DNA of 64,000 bases from Undibacterium parvum (GCF_003955735.1 NZ_CP034464.1:4092001-4156000); one strand, 5' to 3'. Positions 1 to 8,065 are shown, counted from the first letter of the stretch. The notes: generated by a model from the sequence alone, not told the origin. Translations and numbers: made by a program.

Positions 1-42
1 GCGTAAGCGGCGCAGCACTATTCAAATATCGATAGGCCGGTA

Positions 43-101
43 GCGCATATTCCATGCGGCTCTCCGGCCTGCCTGGCCTGCAGCCCGCATGGGATATGCG
101 C
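43..101. repeat. Palindromic repeat, family C copy 1
   Basis: A hairpin-forming palindrome. The left arm (43-60) reads GCGCATATTCCATGCGGC and pairs with the right arm (83-101) around a 22-base GC-rich loop. The arms carry a T:G mismatch at ATATTCC/GGGATAT. The same core recurs at 9165 and 51131, and the copy at 51131 has the same mismatch. It lies just past the 3' end of the MaoC gene and has no T-run, so it looks like a dispersed repeat and not a terminator. The first 124 bases of the window hold no gene that I can see. Confidence 0.7.
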
Positions 102-124
102 GCTGGCGTGCCTGCTCAAAAAAA

Positions 125-580
125 TCACTCATAAATTCTAGCGATCGATACTGCCACGCAGACCGGTTTGTCGCCGCCTTCGCGCTCGACGCTGATTTCC
201 CAGCTCATTTGCGCACCATCAGTGATTTCCTCCACCGAGAGTAATTTCAAGTGTCCGCGCAACTTGCTACCCACCGGTACCGGGGCTGGGAAGCGTACTT
301 TGTTGAGCCCGTAATTGACGCCCATCTTGATGTAGCTGATGTGGATGGCATTTTGCATCAGCATAGGCAGCAGTGATAAAGTCAAAAAACCGTGCGCGAT
401 CGGTGTGCCAAAAGGCGATTCACGCTTGGCGCGCTCCACGTCTATGTGTATCCATTGCATGTCACCAGTGGCCTCGGCGAAGGTGTTGATACGTTGCTGG
501 GATATTTCTATCCAGTCCGATACCGCCACCTCTTGCCCTACCAAGGATGTGAGTTCTGCCAGGCTATGTATTTCACGCAT
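125..580 (-). CDS. MaoC-family dehydratase ((R)-enoyl-CoA hydratase type), 151 aa
   Basis: A single hot-dog-fold hydratase that probably hydrates an enoyl-CoA made by the neighbouring acyl-CoA dehydrogenases. The hydratase-2 signature is clear: GDMQWIHID at residues 39-47 supplies the Asp40/His45 catalytic pair, followed by PFG (56-58) and IAHG (61-64). The sequence resembles the NodN/MaoC subgroup. I chose the ATG at 580 because GAGGAG precedes it at good distance; a longer frame to 661 would run into the upstream gene. It is the last gene of a four-gene minus-strand set (ACAD, ACAD, MaoC, MaoC) and follows its partner by 22 bases. The exact substrate cannot be read from the sequence. Confidence 0.85.
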   Translation of the reverse strand: MREIHSLAELTSLVGQEVAVSDWIEISQQRINTFAEATGDMQWIHIDVERAKRESPFGTPIAHGFLTLSLLPMLMQNAIHISYIKMGVNYGLNKVRFPAPVPVGSKLRGHLKLLSVEEITDGAQMSWEISVEREGGDKPVCVAVSIARIYE

Positions 581-602
581 GCTGCACTCCTCAATGTTGG
601 AT

Positions 603-1127
603 TTATGCTGGACGACGGCCAAACATGCCCATGCCTTTGATGGTGCAGACCAGCTTGCCATCCTGATTGACTGCGCGCCACATGGTAAACACCACGCCTC
701 TATCGAGCTTGGAGCTGGAGGGGCGGCTGTCTAGCGTCTCGGCGCTGATGCTTAAAGTGTCGCCCGGGCGCACCGGTAAGATCCAGCGTACCTCGTCGAC
801 GCCGGGTGAACCCATGCTAGTTGATTCGTTTAAGAAGCCATCGACCACCATGCGCATGATCATGCTGCAGGTGTGCCAGCCGCTGGCGATGACGCCGCCA
901 AAGATGGAGTCAGAGGCGGCTTCTGTATCGATGTGGAAGGGCTGCGGATCAAACGCGGTGGCGAAAGTGATGATCTCAGCTTCGCTCACTTGGCGCTGAC
1001 CTAGTTCTATGACATGGCCGGGGATGAAGTCTTCAAAGTACCACTTATAGATTTTTGCGGGTTTTGCTGGTTTTGCTGGTTTTACCGGTTTTGCGAGATT
1101 TTCTGAAACTGCTGGATGGGTAGCCAT
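603..1127 (-). CDS. MaoC-family dehydratase with KPAK-repeat N-terminus, 174 aa
   Basis: A second hot-dog hydratase in tandem with the MaoC gene downstream. The catalytic motif is FDPQPFHID (residues 59-67), with Asp60 and His65 at the same five-residue spacing as in its partner; ASGWHT (81-86) follows. Both active sites look intact, so the two could be separate enzymes or a heteromer. The first 25 residues are odd: a low-complexity [13 protein letters not shown] stretch coded by a 9-base tandem repeat sits before the conserved domain, which begins near residue 28 (KWYFEDF). The ATG at 1127 is preceded by CAGGAG-like bases. It probably shares a transcript with the two acyl-CoA dehydrogenases. 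Confidence 0.85.
   Translation of the reverse strand: MATHPAVSENLAKPVKPAKPAKPAKIYKWYFEDFIPGHVIELGQRQVSEAEIITFATAFDPQPFHIDTEAASDSIFGGVIASGWHTCSMIMRMVVDGFLNESTSMGSPGVDEVRWILPVRPGDTLSISAETLDSRPSSSKLDRGVVFTMWRAVNQDGKLVCTIKGMGMFGRRPA
1052..1096. repeat. 9-base tandem repeat inside the MaoC gene
   Basis: About five imperfect 9-base units of the type GTTTTGCTG (plus strand) lie inside the N-terminal coding region of the 603-1127 gene and encode the KPA units. Unit length is a multiple of three, so gain or loss of a unit keeps the frame. Confidence 0.7.
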
Positions 1128-1213
1128 GCCTTACTCCTGAAACAAAAAGCGAAACTAAAAATAGTCTGGCGCAGGCTCTGCAATAGAGCACGCCAGACAC
1201 AAGCGTAGCAAAA

Positions 1214-2353
1214 TTAGGCGGCCGCCTTAAAGCCCGGCTGAGCGATAAAACGTGCCAGATGATGATCGGTGTCGCCCAAAGACAACTCTATCATGGTCAG
1301 GCGTTTAAACATGTGTGCTGCCGGCAGTTCGTTAGTGACGCCCATGCCGCCATGCAGTTGTACCGCTTGCTGGCCGATATAGCGCGCGGCTTGCCCTATG
1401 CGTGCCTTGGCGGCCGATACCGTGCGACGGCGCTCTTCGGCGTCTTCTGAGCTGAGCTTGACGGCAGCTAAGGTCGCCATCGAGCGCGCCTGTTCCAGCT
1501 CCATAAACATTTCTGCCATACGATGCTGCAGCACCTGAAATTTACCGATAGGCACGCCAAATTGCTGGCGGGTTTTTAAGTAATCCAGCGTGGCGGCAAA
1601 AATCGCTTCCATCACGCCTATCGCTTCGGCGCACAGCAGGGTAACGCCATAATCACAGCCAGCCTCTAACAGCGGCCAGCCTGCACCTTGGGTAACCAGT
1701 AAGGCCGATGAAGGCAGCTGAACTTGGTTAAACGTAATGTCGGCAGCGCGATAGCCATCGATGCTGCGATACTCGCGCCGGCTAATGCCGGCGGCGTTTG
1801 CATCGAGCACGAATAGGCTAATGCCGTCGCTGTCGCGCTGTGCGCCGCTGCTGCGTGCCGAGACGATTAATTGCCCAGCTTGTGCACCGTGTAGCACCAC
1901 GGTTTTGACGCCATTAATCACAAAACCATCGGCATTCTGGCTGGCGCTGGTGGCGATATTAAACAGCTCGTGGCGCGCTTGTTTCTCGTTAAGCGCCGCT
2001 GCCATTTGTAGTTCCCCGCTAGCGACTTGCTCAAGTAAATGATCGTGCTGGCCCGCGAGTTTTAAGAACTCGGCAGCCAATACGGTAGCGAAATAGGGCT
2101 CTATCACCAGGCCGCGCCCCAACTCTTGCATGATCACCAGCATGTCGATGGCCGTGCCGCTAAAGCCGCCTTGTGCTTCCGGTATAGGCAAGGCCAGTGC
2201 GCCTAGTTCGGCCAGTGCGGTCCAGGCTGATGGCGACACGCCCGCATCGGAAGCGATGATGTGCTTGCGCTGTTCGAAGTTGTAGTCTTTCTCTACCCAG
2301 CGCCGCAATGCATCGGCAAATTGGCTTTGTTCTTGTGTTAGATTGAAATCCAT
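1214..2353 (-). CDS. Acyl-CoA dehydrogenase family protein (short subunit type), 379 aa
   Basis: FAD-dependent acyl-CoA dehydrogenase fold: N-terminal helical domain, beta domain and C-terminal four-helix domain with QLHGGMGVTNE near residue 333. The C-terminal motif that usually carries the catalytic Glu (YEG.. in many members) reads SLGDTDHH here, so this chain may lack the standard base. It lies 55 bases downstream of a second, larger ACAD gene. Adjacent unequal ACAD genes often encode the two chains of an alpha2beta2 enzyme (as with ChsE1/ChsE2-type FadE pairs in actinobacteria). That such a heteromer forms here is inference. Start ATG at 2353 follows a GGAGATAA-like ribosome site. Confidence 0.85.
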   Translation of the reverse strand: MDFNLTQEQSQFADALRRWVEKDYNFEQRKHIIASDAGVSPSAWTALAELGALALPIPEAQGGFSGTAIDMLVIMQELGRGLVIEPYFATVLAAEFLKLAGQHDHLLEQVASGELQMAAALNEKQARHELFNIATSASQNADGFVINGVKTVVLHGAQAGQLIVSARSSGAQRDSDGISLFVLDANAAGISRREYRSIDGYRAADITFNQVQLPSSALLVTQGAGWPLLEAGCDYGVTLLCAEAIGVMEAIFAATLDYLKTRQQFGVPIGKFQVLQHRMAEMFMELEQARSMATLAAVKLSSEDAEERRRTVSAAKARIGQAARYIGQQAVQLHGGMGVTNELPAAHMFKRLTMIELSLGDTDHHLARFIAQPGFKAAA

Positions 2354-2408
2354 TTTTATCTCCTGATGTGGCTTATTGTGCTCATGACGCTTGCAGTGCG
2401 CAGGCCGG

Positions 2409-3611
2409 TCATAAGCCCAAAATCATTTGGGTGATGATATTTTTTTGTATTTCATTCGAGCCGCCGTAGATCGAGGTCTTACGGTAGTTGAAATAGTAAG
2501 ACGCCAGCGGCGCGGCATCATCATCGCCAACAATGCTGTGTTCGCTCTCGCCGTCTAAAAAGGCCGCATCAAACGGCAGGCTATACGGCCCGGCTGCTTC
2601 CATCATCAGCTCGGTCAGTCTTTGCTGAATCTCGGTGCCTTTGATTTTGAGTAAAGACGCCTCTGGCCCGGGGCGGCCGCTGTCTTGTGAAATCACGCGC
2701 AAGACGGTGATTTCTAAGGCCATCAATTCGATTTCCAGGACTGCCACTTTGCTGGCGTAAATCGGATCGCTCAGTAAGCTCGCAGCATTTTTTTGCTGTT
2801 CGCTGGCGTAGCGCTTCAGAAATTGCAACTCGCGTTTGGCGCGACCGACCGCTGCGATATTGGTGCGCTCATGGCCTAGCAAATATTTAGCGTAAGTCCA
2901 GCCCTTGTTCTCGTCGCCGATCAGGTTTTGTACTGGTACTTTGACGTTGTCGAAGAACACTTCATTCACTTCGTGGTCTTCGTCCAGCATGATGATGGGG
3001 CGCACCGTGATGCCCGGGGTTTTCATGTCTATCAGCAGGAAGGAAATACCTTCTTGTTTGCGCACGCCGGTGTCCGTGCGCACCAGGCAAAAGATCATGT
3101 CGGCGTGTTGCGCTAGCGTGGTCCAGGTCTTTTGTCCGTTCACCACATAGTGATCGCCTTCAAGACTGTTGACGCGCTCGGCGCGGGTTTTGATTGAGGC
3201 CAGATCCGAGCCGGAGCCGGGTTCTGAGTAACCCTGACACCACCAGTCATCGCAATTTAATATGCGCGGTAAAAAATAATCTTTTTGCGCTTGATTGCCG
3301 AAGGCCATGATCACCGGCGCCACCATCGCTACGCCGAAGGGCAGGATGGGCGGGGTGCCGGCGCGTGCGCATTCTTCTTCAAAGATGTGGCGGCGCGTGG
3401 CGCTCCAGCCTGTGCCGCCGAACTCTGTTGGCCAGCCAGTGGCCACCCAGCCTTGCTTGGCAAGGATCTTGTGCCAGCGCACATAATCTTCTTTGTGCAG
3501 GCGTTTATGCTGGAGTACTTTGTGTTTGAGGTCGGCCGGTAGGTTGGTTTCTAGGTAGCTGCGCACCTGATCGCGAAAACTCAGATCCTCGGTGTTGTAA
3601 TTTAAATCCAT
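2409..3611 (-). CDS. Acyl-CoA dehydrogenase family protein (long subunit type), 400 aa
   Basis: First gene of the ACAD-ACAD-MaoC-MaoC set. It shows the classical order of an ACAD: helical N-domain, a flavin-contacting W-C-Q-G-Y-S-E-P-G-S-G-S-D stretch near residue 125, WTTLAQHAD, and the C-terminal IYGGSNEIQ near residues 381-389. At the position where medium-chain enzymes have Glu (IYEG) there is Gly, as in many FadE-type proteins that work in pairs. I chose ATG 3611 because GTGGAGACG precedes it; the longer frame to 3656 has no ribosome site. A TetR-type operator lies about 55 bases upstream, consistent with acyl-CoA-responsive control. Confidence 0.88.
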   Translation of the reverse strand: MDLNYNTEDLSFRDQVRSYLETNLPADLKHKVLQHKRLHKEDYVRWHKILAKQGWVATGWPTEFGGTGWSATRRHIFEEECARAGTPPILPFGVAMVAPVIMAFGNQAQKDYFLPRILNCDDWWCQGYSEPGSGSDLASIKTRAERVNSLEGDHYVVNGQKTWTTLAQHADMIFCLVRTDTGVRKQEGISFLLIDMKTPGITVRPIIMLDEDHEVNEVFFDNVKVPVQNLIGDENKGWTYAKYLLGHERTNIAAVGRAKRELQFLKRYASEQQKNAASLLSDPIYASKVAVLEIELMALEITVLRVISQDSGRPGPEASLLKIKGTEIQQRLTELMMEAAGPYSLPFDAAFLDGESEHSIVGDDDAAPLASYYFNYRKTSIYGGSNEIQKNIITQMILGL

Positions 3612-3665
3612 TTCGTCTCCACTAGGATTGCGGTCGTTGAATAGGTATAATAACAATAAATAAAA

Positions 3666-3677
3666 GCACGACCGTTC
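3666..3677. promoter_or_regulatory. TetR-type operator upstream of the acyl-CoA dehydrogenase operon
   Basis: On the minus strand this reads GAACGGTCGTGC, an imperfect palindrome of form GnACGnTCGTnC. The same framework is seen as GTACGATCGTAC at 7109-7120, upstream of the phosphotransferase gene. TetR regulators of fatty-acid or branched-chain acyl degradation in proteobacteria are known to use palindromes of this general shape (FadP/PsrA class). The AT-rich segment TATTATAC between site and start may be the -10 region. Assignment to a named regulator is inference. Confidence 0.55.
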
Positions 3678-3742
3678 GCATTCGATTGTACAAGATATTT
3701 AGCGCAACGCCAGTACAAATCTAGATTCTTGAATAGAGGGAT

Positions 3743-3785
3743 GAAAAAAAGAGCTGGGATACAACAGTATCGCCAGCTCTTTGTT
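3743..3785 (-). terminator. Rho-independent terminator after the DUF2863 gene
   Basis: A hairpin with arms 3748-3762 and 3767-3782 (AAAGAGCTGG.. paired with ..CCAGCTCTTT, one mismatch), followed on the minus strand by a run of seven T. It ends the GST-DUF2863 transcript about 30 bases after the stop codon. Confidence 0.85.
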
Positions 3786-3816
3786 TTCTAAGGTGGGGCA
3801 ATGCCCAGTACTTAGG

Positions 3817-5043
3817 CTAGTGAAAATGTTCAGAACCTTGCGGTGGTGTGCTCTCTGGCATTTCGGTATGGACCAAATCGCCTTCTTTATCCGAGAACAA
3901 GGGCGCGCTGCAATCGTCGCAAAATTCCATGGCAAAAATGTCCGGGATGCGTAGTAAGTTATTCACGCCGCATTCAAGCAAGATGGCAGGGATTTCACCC
4001 GGTAAATTGTCGTCATCGGCATTGCCCATGGCGTTGATCTCATCATCTTGCTGATACAGCGGCCACACCACACCATAAATGACTTCTGGCGCATTGCTCA
4101 GGGTAAAACTGACGCGATACTCATCGATTTGCCCAGGCACCTCTTGTGTTCCAAAACCAGCCACAATGGCATTGAGTTCACTCGCTTCCACCTCTAGGGT
4201 TTGGGTCAGGTAAAACACCGCAGAACGGATGGAGATAGGGCGTATCCGGATATCGGCCTCGCGGCAAGCGGTGTAATACGCCTCGGGCAGCAATAACTCT
4301 ACGCTGCAGCCGGGCAATAGGCGCATCACGATAGGTGCCGCCTGCTCTTGCCACCTGGCGAGAATTTCGCTCTTGGCCAGGGCGCAATCAAATGGTGAGG
4401 CGATACTTTGCCAGCGAAATAGGGGCTGGCCCGCGGGCACTACCACCACGCCTAGTAAATAGCGGCTATCGGCCAAAAATGGCACGGTTTGCGGTAACTC
4501 TTGCGGTGCCAATGGGGCTTCTTGCTTCAAGAGATTAAAAACAGTTTTCTCCATCAAAGCATAAGCGTCGCAGTGAGTAGGCGGCAACTGATCGATGGCG
4601 AACAGGTGCGGCAATATCCGCAAACGAGCTTGCTCCGAGAGTAGCAGTTGTTGCCACAAGCTAGTGATGGCTTCGGTCTTGGCGGCAGGGATAGCGCCAG
4701 AGGCGATCTCGAAACGGCTCCAGGCCAATACCGGTGCCACCATCAGTAATACGTCGTATTGCTCATTTTTGTACTCGATGCGGCTGGAGGTGCAGATAGA
4801 CTCCATGGTTTCGAGTAATACCTCATAGGCATTCGGATGGTTTTTGAATAAATGTTCGGCGGCAGCATCGAGCACGCTTTGATGTTTTTGCTGGAGATTT
4901 TTGGCAACCAGGGTATCGAGTTGCGCTTGCCAGGCGATATCTTCGATACGACTGGCCGATTGCGCTACTGCTAGCGACAGATTGGCCAGTCGCATACCAT
5001 CTGCAACTAATTTATTTGATTTTTTTTCTGGTGATCGTCGCAT
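3817..5043 (-). CDS. DUF2863 family protein, 408 aa
   Basis: Function unknown. I recognise it as a DUF2863 protein, a family largely limited to Betaproteobacteria: basic N-terminus (MRRSPEKKSNKL), a conserved early helix with SRIEDIAWQAQL (residues 31-42), and an acidic C-terminal part with DDDNLPGEIPAILLECG. It has no signal peptide and no membrane segment, so it is probably cytoplasmic. The tail is rich in Asp, Glu and His and contains FCDDCSAPLF, a Cys pair that could bind metal. It starts two bases after the stop of the GST gene, so the two are co-transcribed, and it is followed by a strong terminator. Confidence 0.75.
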   Translation of the reverse strand: MRRSPEKKSNKLVADGMRLANLSLAVAQSASRIEDIAWQAQLDTLVAKNLQQKHQSVLDAAAEHLFKNHPNAYEVLLETMESICTSSRIEYKNEQYDVLLMVAPVLAWSRFEIASGAIPAAKTEAITSLWQQLLLSEQARLRILPHLFAIDQLPPTHCDAYALMEKTVFNLLKQEAPLAPQELPQTVPFLADSRYLLGVVVVPAGQPLFRWQSIASPFDCALAKSEILARWQEQAAPIVMRLLPGCSVELLLPEAYYTACREADIRIRPISIRSAVFYLTQTLEVEASELNAIVAGFGTQEVPGQIDEYRVSFTLSNAPEVIYGVVWPLYQQDDEINAMGNADDDNLPGEIPAILLECGVNNLLRIPDIFAMEFCDDCSAPLFSDKEGDLVHTEMPESTPPQGSEHFH

Positions 5044-5045
5044 GT

Positions 5046-5738
5046 TTACTTTTTTGAATATTGAGTTTTGCCAAACAAGACATCTTTGGCTTTAGCGTCG
5101 TTCAGGGGCTTGCGTAAATCGCTCAAAACTTTGACGCCGCGTTGCACTGCCGGACGTTTGCTGATGGCATCGAACCAGCGTTTGGCATGCGGATAATCAG
5201 CCCAGTCTATGCCCTGATTATCGGCCGAACGCGCCCAAGGATAGACTGCGATATCGGCGATGCTGTAACTATTCCCGGCCAGATACGGCGTTTGCGAGAG
5301 CTGTTTTTCAATCACGCCATACAGACGTTTGGCCTCATTGGTGTAGCGGTCAAAGGCATAGTCTATTTTTTTCGGTGCATAGATACGGAAATGATGCGCC
5401 TGACCCAGCATAGGTCCAAAGCCGCCGACCTGGAACATCAGCCACTGCAAGGCATTATATTTCTCGCGATCAGTTTCACCCAGGAATTTACCGGTCTTGC
5501 CGGCCAGATACACTAGAATCGCGCCCGACTCAAACAGTGAGATCGGTTTGCCATCGGGGCCGTCGGCATCGACGATGGCGGGGATTTTATTATTCGGTGA
5601 GATCGCCAGAAACTCGGGCTTAAACTGATCGCCAGCGCCAATGTCGACGCCTATGGCGCGATACGGCAGGCCGCATTCTTCCAGCATGATATGAATTTTG
5701 TGCCCGTTAGGCGTAGGCCAGGAGTAAGCATCTATCAT
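5046..5738 (-). CDS. Glutathione S-transferase (YfcG/Nu-class-like), 230 aa
   Basis: Thioredoxin-fold N-domain followed by an all-helical C-domain. The N-terminus MIDAYSWPTPNGHKI and the NKIPAIVD stretch (residues 50-57, the cis-Pro region that binds glutathione), then LFESGAILVYLA, are typical of YfcG/YghU-type enzymes. These lack the usual catalytic Tyr/Ser and can act as disulfide-bond reductases. Length matches the family. Start ATG 5738 follows AAGGAAG. It is the first gene of a two-gene unit with the DUF2863 gene. Its physiological substrate cannot be told. Confidence 0.88.
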   Translation of the reverse strand: MIDAYSWPTPNGHKIHIMLEECGLPYRAIGVDIGAGDQFKPEFLAISPNNKIPAIVDADGPDGKPISLFESGAILVYLAGKTGKFLGETDREKYNALQWLMFQVGGFGPMLGQAHHFRIYAPKKIDYAFDRYTNEAKRLYGVIEKQLSQTPYLAGNSYSIADIAVYPWARSADNQGIDWADYPHAKRWFDAISKRPAVQRGVKVLSDLRKPLNDAKAKDVLFGKTQYSKK

Positions 5739-5761
5739 AGAATTCTTCCTTGAAAAGTCAT

Positions 5762-5806
5762 AAAAAAAATCGCTAACGTCATTATGCAGACGCTAGCGAT
5801 TTTTTG
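5762..5806. terminator. Bidirectional-looking terminator hairpin
   Basis: AATCGCTAACGTC pairs with GACGCTAGCGATT around an 8-base loop, with an A-run on one side and a T-run on the other, so it could act in both directions. It lies between the GST start and the 3' end of the minus-strand phosphotransferase gene and most likely ends the latter's transcript. Confidence 0.75.
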
Positions 5807-5880
5807 CTTGAATTTTAAGTAGGCCTAGCGGGACCGTAAGTGCTCTTGCGCTTGATACCCATTAATGCTTGTTGGCACTA

Positions 5881-5947
5881 TTAGGATGTACGCAAAATTG
5901 TTCCAGCTAGGCGAGCGCAACGACGCTGGGGCGGTTTTGCGTCAGTC
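5881..5947. repeat. Dispersed repeat family B, short copy (internally deleted)
   Basis: Inverted ends TACGCAAAATTG... and ...GCGGTTTTGCGT enclose CCAGCTAGGCG and ACGCTGGGGCGG. The copy at 42206-42307 (opposite orientation) has the same outer parts plus about 38 extra central bases with the GACAGTAC/GTACGGCAAGG core. This copy therefore looks like an internal-deletion derivative. It sits right at the 3' end of the phosphotransferase gene. Confidence 0.75.
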
Positions 5948-5951
5948 TTAA

Positions 5952-7019
5952 CTATTTGTTGGCATAACTCCAGCCCAACTCCGCCATAGGGCGTGCCGCC
6001 TCACCAGATTTTTTCGCCTGCGTACTCGATGCGGTACCGTCCACATAACGCTTCATGATGCCTTGCAAGATGCCGGCCATGCGAAACAGGTTGTAGGCCA
6101 GATAGAAATTGAAATCTTCCGGACGTATGGTTTTACCAGTGCGCTGGCAATATTTGGCTATGTATTCTTGCTCGCTAGGAATGCCTAATGCCTGGTGATC
6201 GAGGCCCGCAATGCCGCGGAATTGCCCTGGCTGCACATGCCAGCTCATGCAATGATAAGAAAAATCGGCCAGCGGATGGCCCAGGGTAGAGAGTTCCCAA
6301 TCGAGCAAGGCCAGTACGCGTGGCTCGGTAGGGTGGAACATCATATTGTCCATGCGATAGTCGCCATGCACGATGCTGGTGTCTTCACCGGCCGGGATAT
6401 GATCGGGCAGCCAGGCAATTAACTGATCCATGGCCTCGATTTTTTCGGTTTCGGAGGCGCGGTATTGTTTGGTCCAGCGATCGATCTGACGCGCGAAATA
6501 ATTGCCAGGTTTGCCGTAATCGGCCAGTCCAATGGCGGCGTAATCGATGGTATGGAGTTGCGCAATCACGCGGTTCATTTCATCGTAGATTTCGGCTCTT
6601 TGCGCAGGCGTCATGCCGGGCAGGGATTGATCCCATAAGACGCGGCCATCGACAAATTCCATAATAAAAAAGGCGCGACCAATGACCTCTTCATCGCTGC
6701 ACAAGGCGTATTGTTTGGCGGCCGGAAAGCCCGCTTTGTTCAAGGCATCCATCACTTTAAATTCACGTTCTATCGCATGTGCCGAAGGCAAGAGTTTAGC
6801 CGCTGGCCCAGGTTTTGCTCGCATCACATAATGCTGATCACCAGCACTAAGTTTAAAAGTGGGATTAGATTGGCCACCTTTAAATTGCTGCACCGTCAGC
6901 TGGTCCATTGCACTGGCATTAAAGCCCGCCACATGCTGGCGCATATATTCGGCCAATGCGCCTACATTAAATTGTTGACGTTCGCTAACGGGCATGGTGC
7001 CCATAAATTCTTCAAACAT
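5952..7019 (-). CDS. Phosphotransferase family protein (ACAD10/11-like kinase domain), 355 aa
   Basis: Aminoglycoside-phosphotransferase/choline-kinase fold. The catalytic loop is VHGDYRMDNMMF (residues 219-230, Asp and Asn of HGDxxxxN), and the metal-binding segment is LLDWELSTLGHP near residue 240. This subgroup is usually found beside acyl-CoA dehydrogenases and is homologous to the kinase domain of human ACAD10/ACAD11, which phosphorylates 4-hydroxyacyl-CoA. A role in hydroxy-fatty-acid catabolism is therefore plausible here. A near-perfect 24-base palindrome lies about 85 bases upstream and matches the site before the acyl-CoA dehydrogenase operon, so both units are probably in one regulon. 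Confidence 0.85.
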   Translation of the reverse strand: MFEEFMGTMPVSERQQFNVGALAEYMRQHVAGFNASAMDQLTVQQFKGGQSNPTFKLSAGDQHYVMRAKPGPAAKLLPSAHAIEREFKVMDALNKAGFPAAKQYALCSDEEVIGRAFFIMEFVDGRVLWDQSLPGMTPAQRAEIYDEMNRVIAQLHTIDYAAIGLADYGKPGNYFARQIDRWTKQYRASETEKIEAMDQLIAWLPDHIPAGEDTSIVHGDYRMDNMMFHPTEPRVLALLDWELSTLGHPLADFSYHCMSWHVQPGQFRGIAGLDHQALGIPSEQEYIAKYCQRTGKTIRPEDFNFYLAYNLFRMAGILQGIMKRYVDGTASSTQAKKSGEAARPMAELGWSYANK

Positions 7020-7102
7020 GTGGTCTCCGGCAATCAGGTTAGGGCTAAGGGACTAAAGCTGGCAAGCTGCTACGATTTTCTTGTTAGTCTATTCTAACTT
7101 AT

Positions 7103-7126
7103 AAAACAGTACGATCGTACTATTTT
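7103..7126. promoter_or_regulatory. TetR-type operator upstream of the phosphotransferase gene
   Basis: AAAACAGTACGATCGTACTATTTT is palindromic except for one C/A pair; the inner 14 bases (7108-7121) are perfect. It shares the GnACGnTCGTnC framework with the site at 3666-3677. Its place upstream of an acyl-CoA catabolic gene suggests a TetR-family repressor released by acyl-CoA. Confidence 0.65.
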
Positions 7127-7304
7127 ATTCTAGGGGTTTTCTAGGTTTTAATTAGCATGAGCGCTTGCCAGTGCTGCTCATGGAGATTGATTTTATTCCT
7201 AACATCGTAACAATAAGTGCAATGTCGTATCCTGTAAATTTTTCACATCTCAAGGCATTGCCAGGCTTTGCTAAGTGCCACCCCTTGCTCTTGAATTGGC
7301 GCTG

Positions 7305-7352
7305 AATGTACGCATATGCTTTAGCAGTTCGGTGCCCATTGCACCGTACATT
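7305..7352. other. Nested hairpin upstream of the DsbA-like gene
   Basis: Outer arms AATGTAC (7305-7311) and GTACATT (7346-7352) enclose a perfect inner hairpin CGGTGC (7330-7335)/GCACCG (7341-7346). There is no T-run, so it is not a standard terminator. It ends 44 bases before the DsbA-like start and would lie in its leader if transcription begins upstream. The rest of 7127-7304 holds only a CATGAGC/GCTCATG inverted repeat near 7157-7181. Confidence 0.4.
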
Positions 7353-7396
7353 TGATAGCTGCAGCGTAAGCGCTGGCAGCGGAAGGGCAATACAAA

Positions 7397-8044
7397 ATGA
7401 AGCAAGAGATCAAGATCGATTTCGTATCGGACGTGTCGTGCCCGTGGTGCATCATAGGTCTGAAGTCATTAGAAGCAGCAATACAAAATATCGGCGATGC
7501 CGCTAGCGTGCAAATACATTTTCAACCTTTTGAAATTAACCCGGCAATGCGGCCGGAGGGGCAGGATATCGCCGAACATCTGACCGAGAAATACGGCACC
7601 ACGCCGGCCCAGATCGCCCAGACTCGTGAGATGATCAGAGCGCGCGGTGCCGAAGTCGGGTTCAAGTTCGATATGGCCACGCGCAGCCGCATCTACAATA
7701 CTTTCGATGCGCACCGTTTGCTGCATTGGGCCGAACTGCAAGGGCGCCAGCATGCTTTGAAGCTAGCCTTGTTTGAAGTCTATTTTAGTCAAGGTGAAAG
7801 CCCAGCCGCACATGAGGTACTGCTGAGGGTGGCGGGCGAAGTTGGTTTAGATACGGTCGAGGCAGCGCGTATTCTGGAGTCCGACGCCTATGCGGCCGAG
7901 GTGCGCGAGCGCGAGCGTTTTTATCAGCAGCAAGGCATTAGTTCAGTGCCAGCTATCATCATCAATGAGCGCCACTTGATCTCAGGTGGCCAGCCTGCCG
8001 AGGTGTTTGAGGAAGCCTTGCGTAAGATCATGGTTCAGGGCTAA
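7397..8044 (+). CDS. DsbA family oxidoreductase (FrnE-like), 215 aa
   Basis: Thioredoxin-fold protein with the CPWC active site at residues 15-18 and the long helical insertion of the DsbA/FrnE family. The cis-Pro region is SSVPAIIINERHLISGGQP near residue 180. It has no signal peptide, so unlike true DsbA it is expected in the cytoplasm, as for FrnE-like polyketide/disulfide oxidoreductases. Length (about 215 aa) matches the family. ATG 7397 follows GGAAGGG. It stands alone on the plus strand, convergent with the peroxiredoxin gene. Confidence 0.85.
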   Translation: MKQEIKIDFVSDVSCPWCIIGLKSLEAAIQNIGDAASVQIHFQPFEINPAMRPEGQDIAEHLTEKYGTTPAQIAQTREMIRARGAEVGFKFDMATRSRIYNTFDAHRLLHWAELQGRQHALKLALFEVYFSQGESPAAHEVLLRVAGEVGLDTVEAARILESDAYAAEVRERERFYQQQGISSVPAIIINERHLISGGQPAEVFEEALRKIMVQG

Positions 8045-8065
8045 GGGCTAAACGGCGAATGATTT

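Noticed and set aside
3699..3935. A 78-residue minus-strand frame after the DUF2863 gene
   Set aside because: It overlaps the DUF2863 coding end and spans its terminator.
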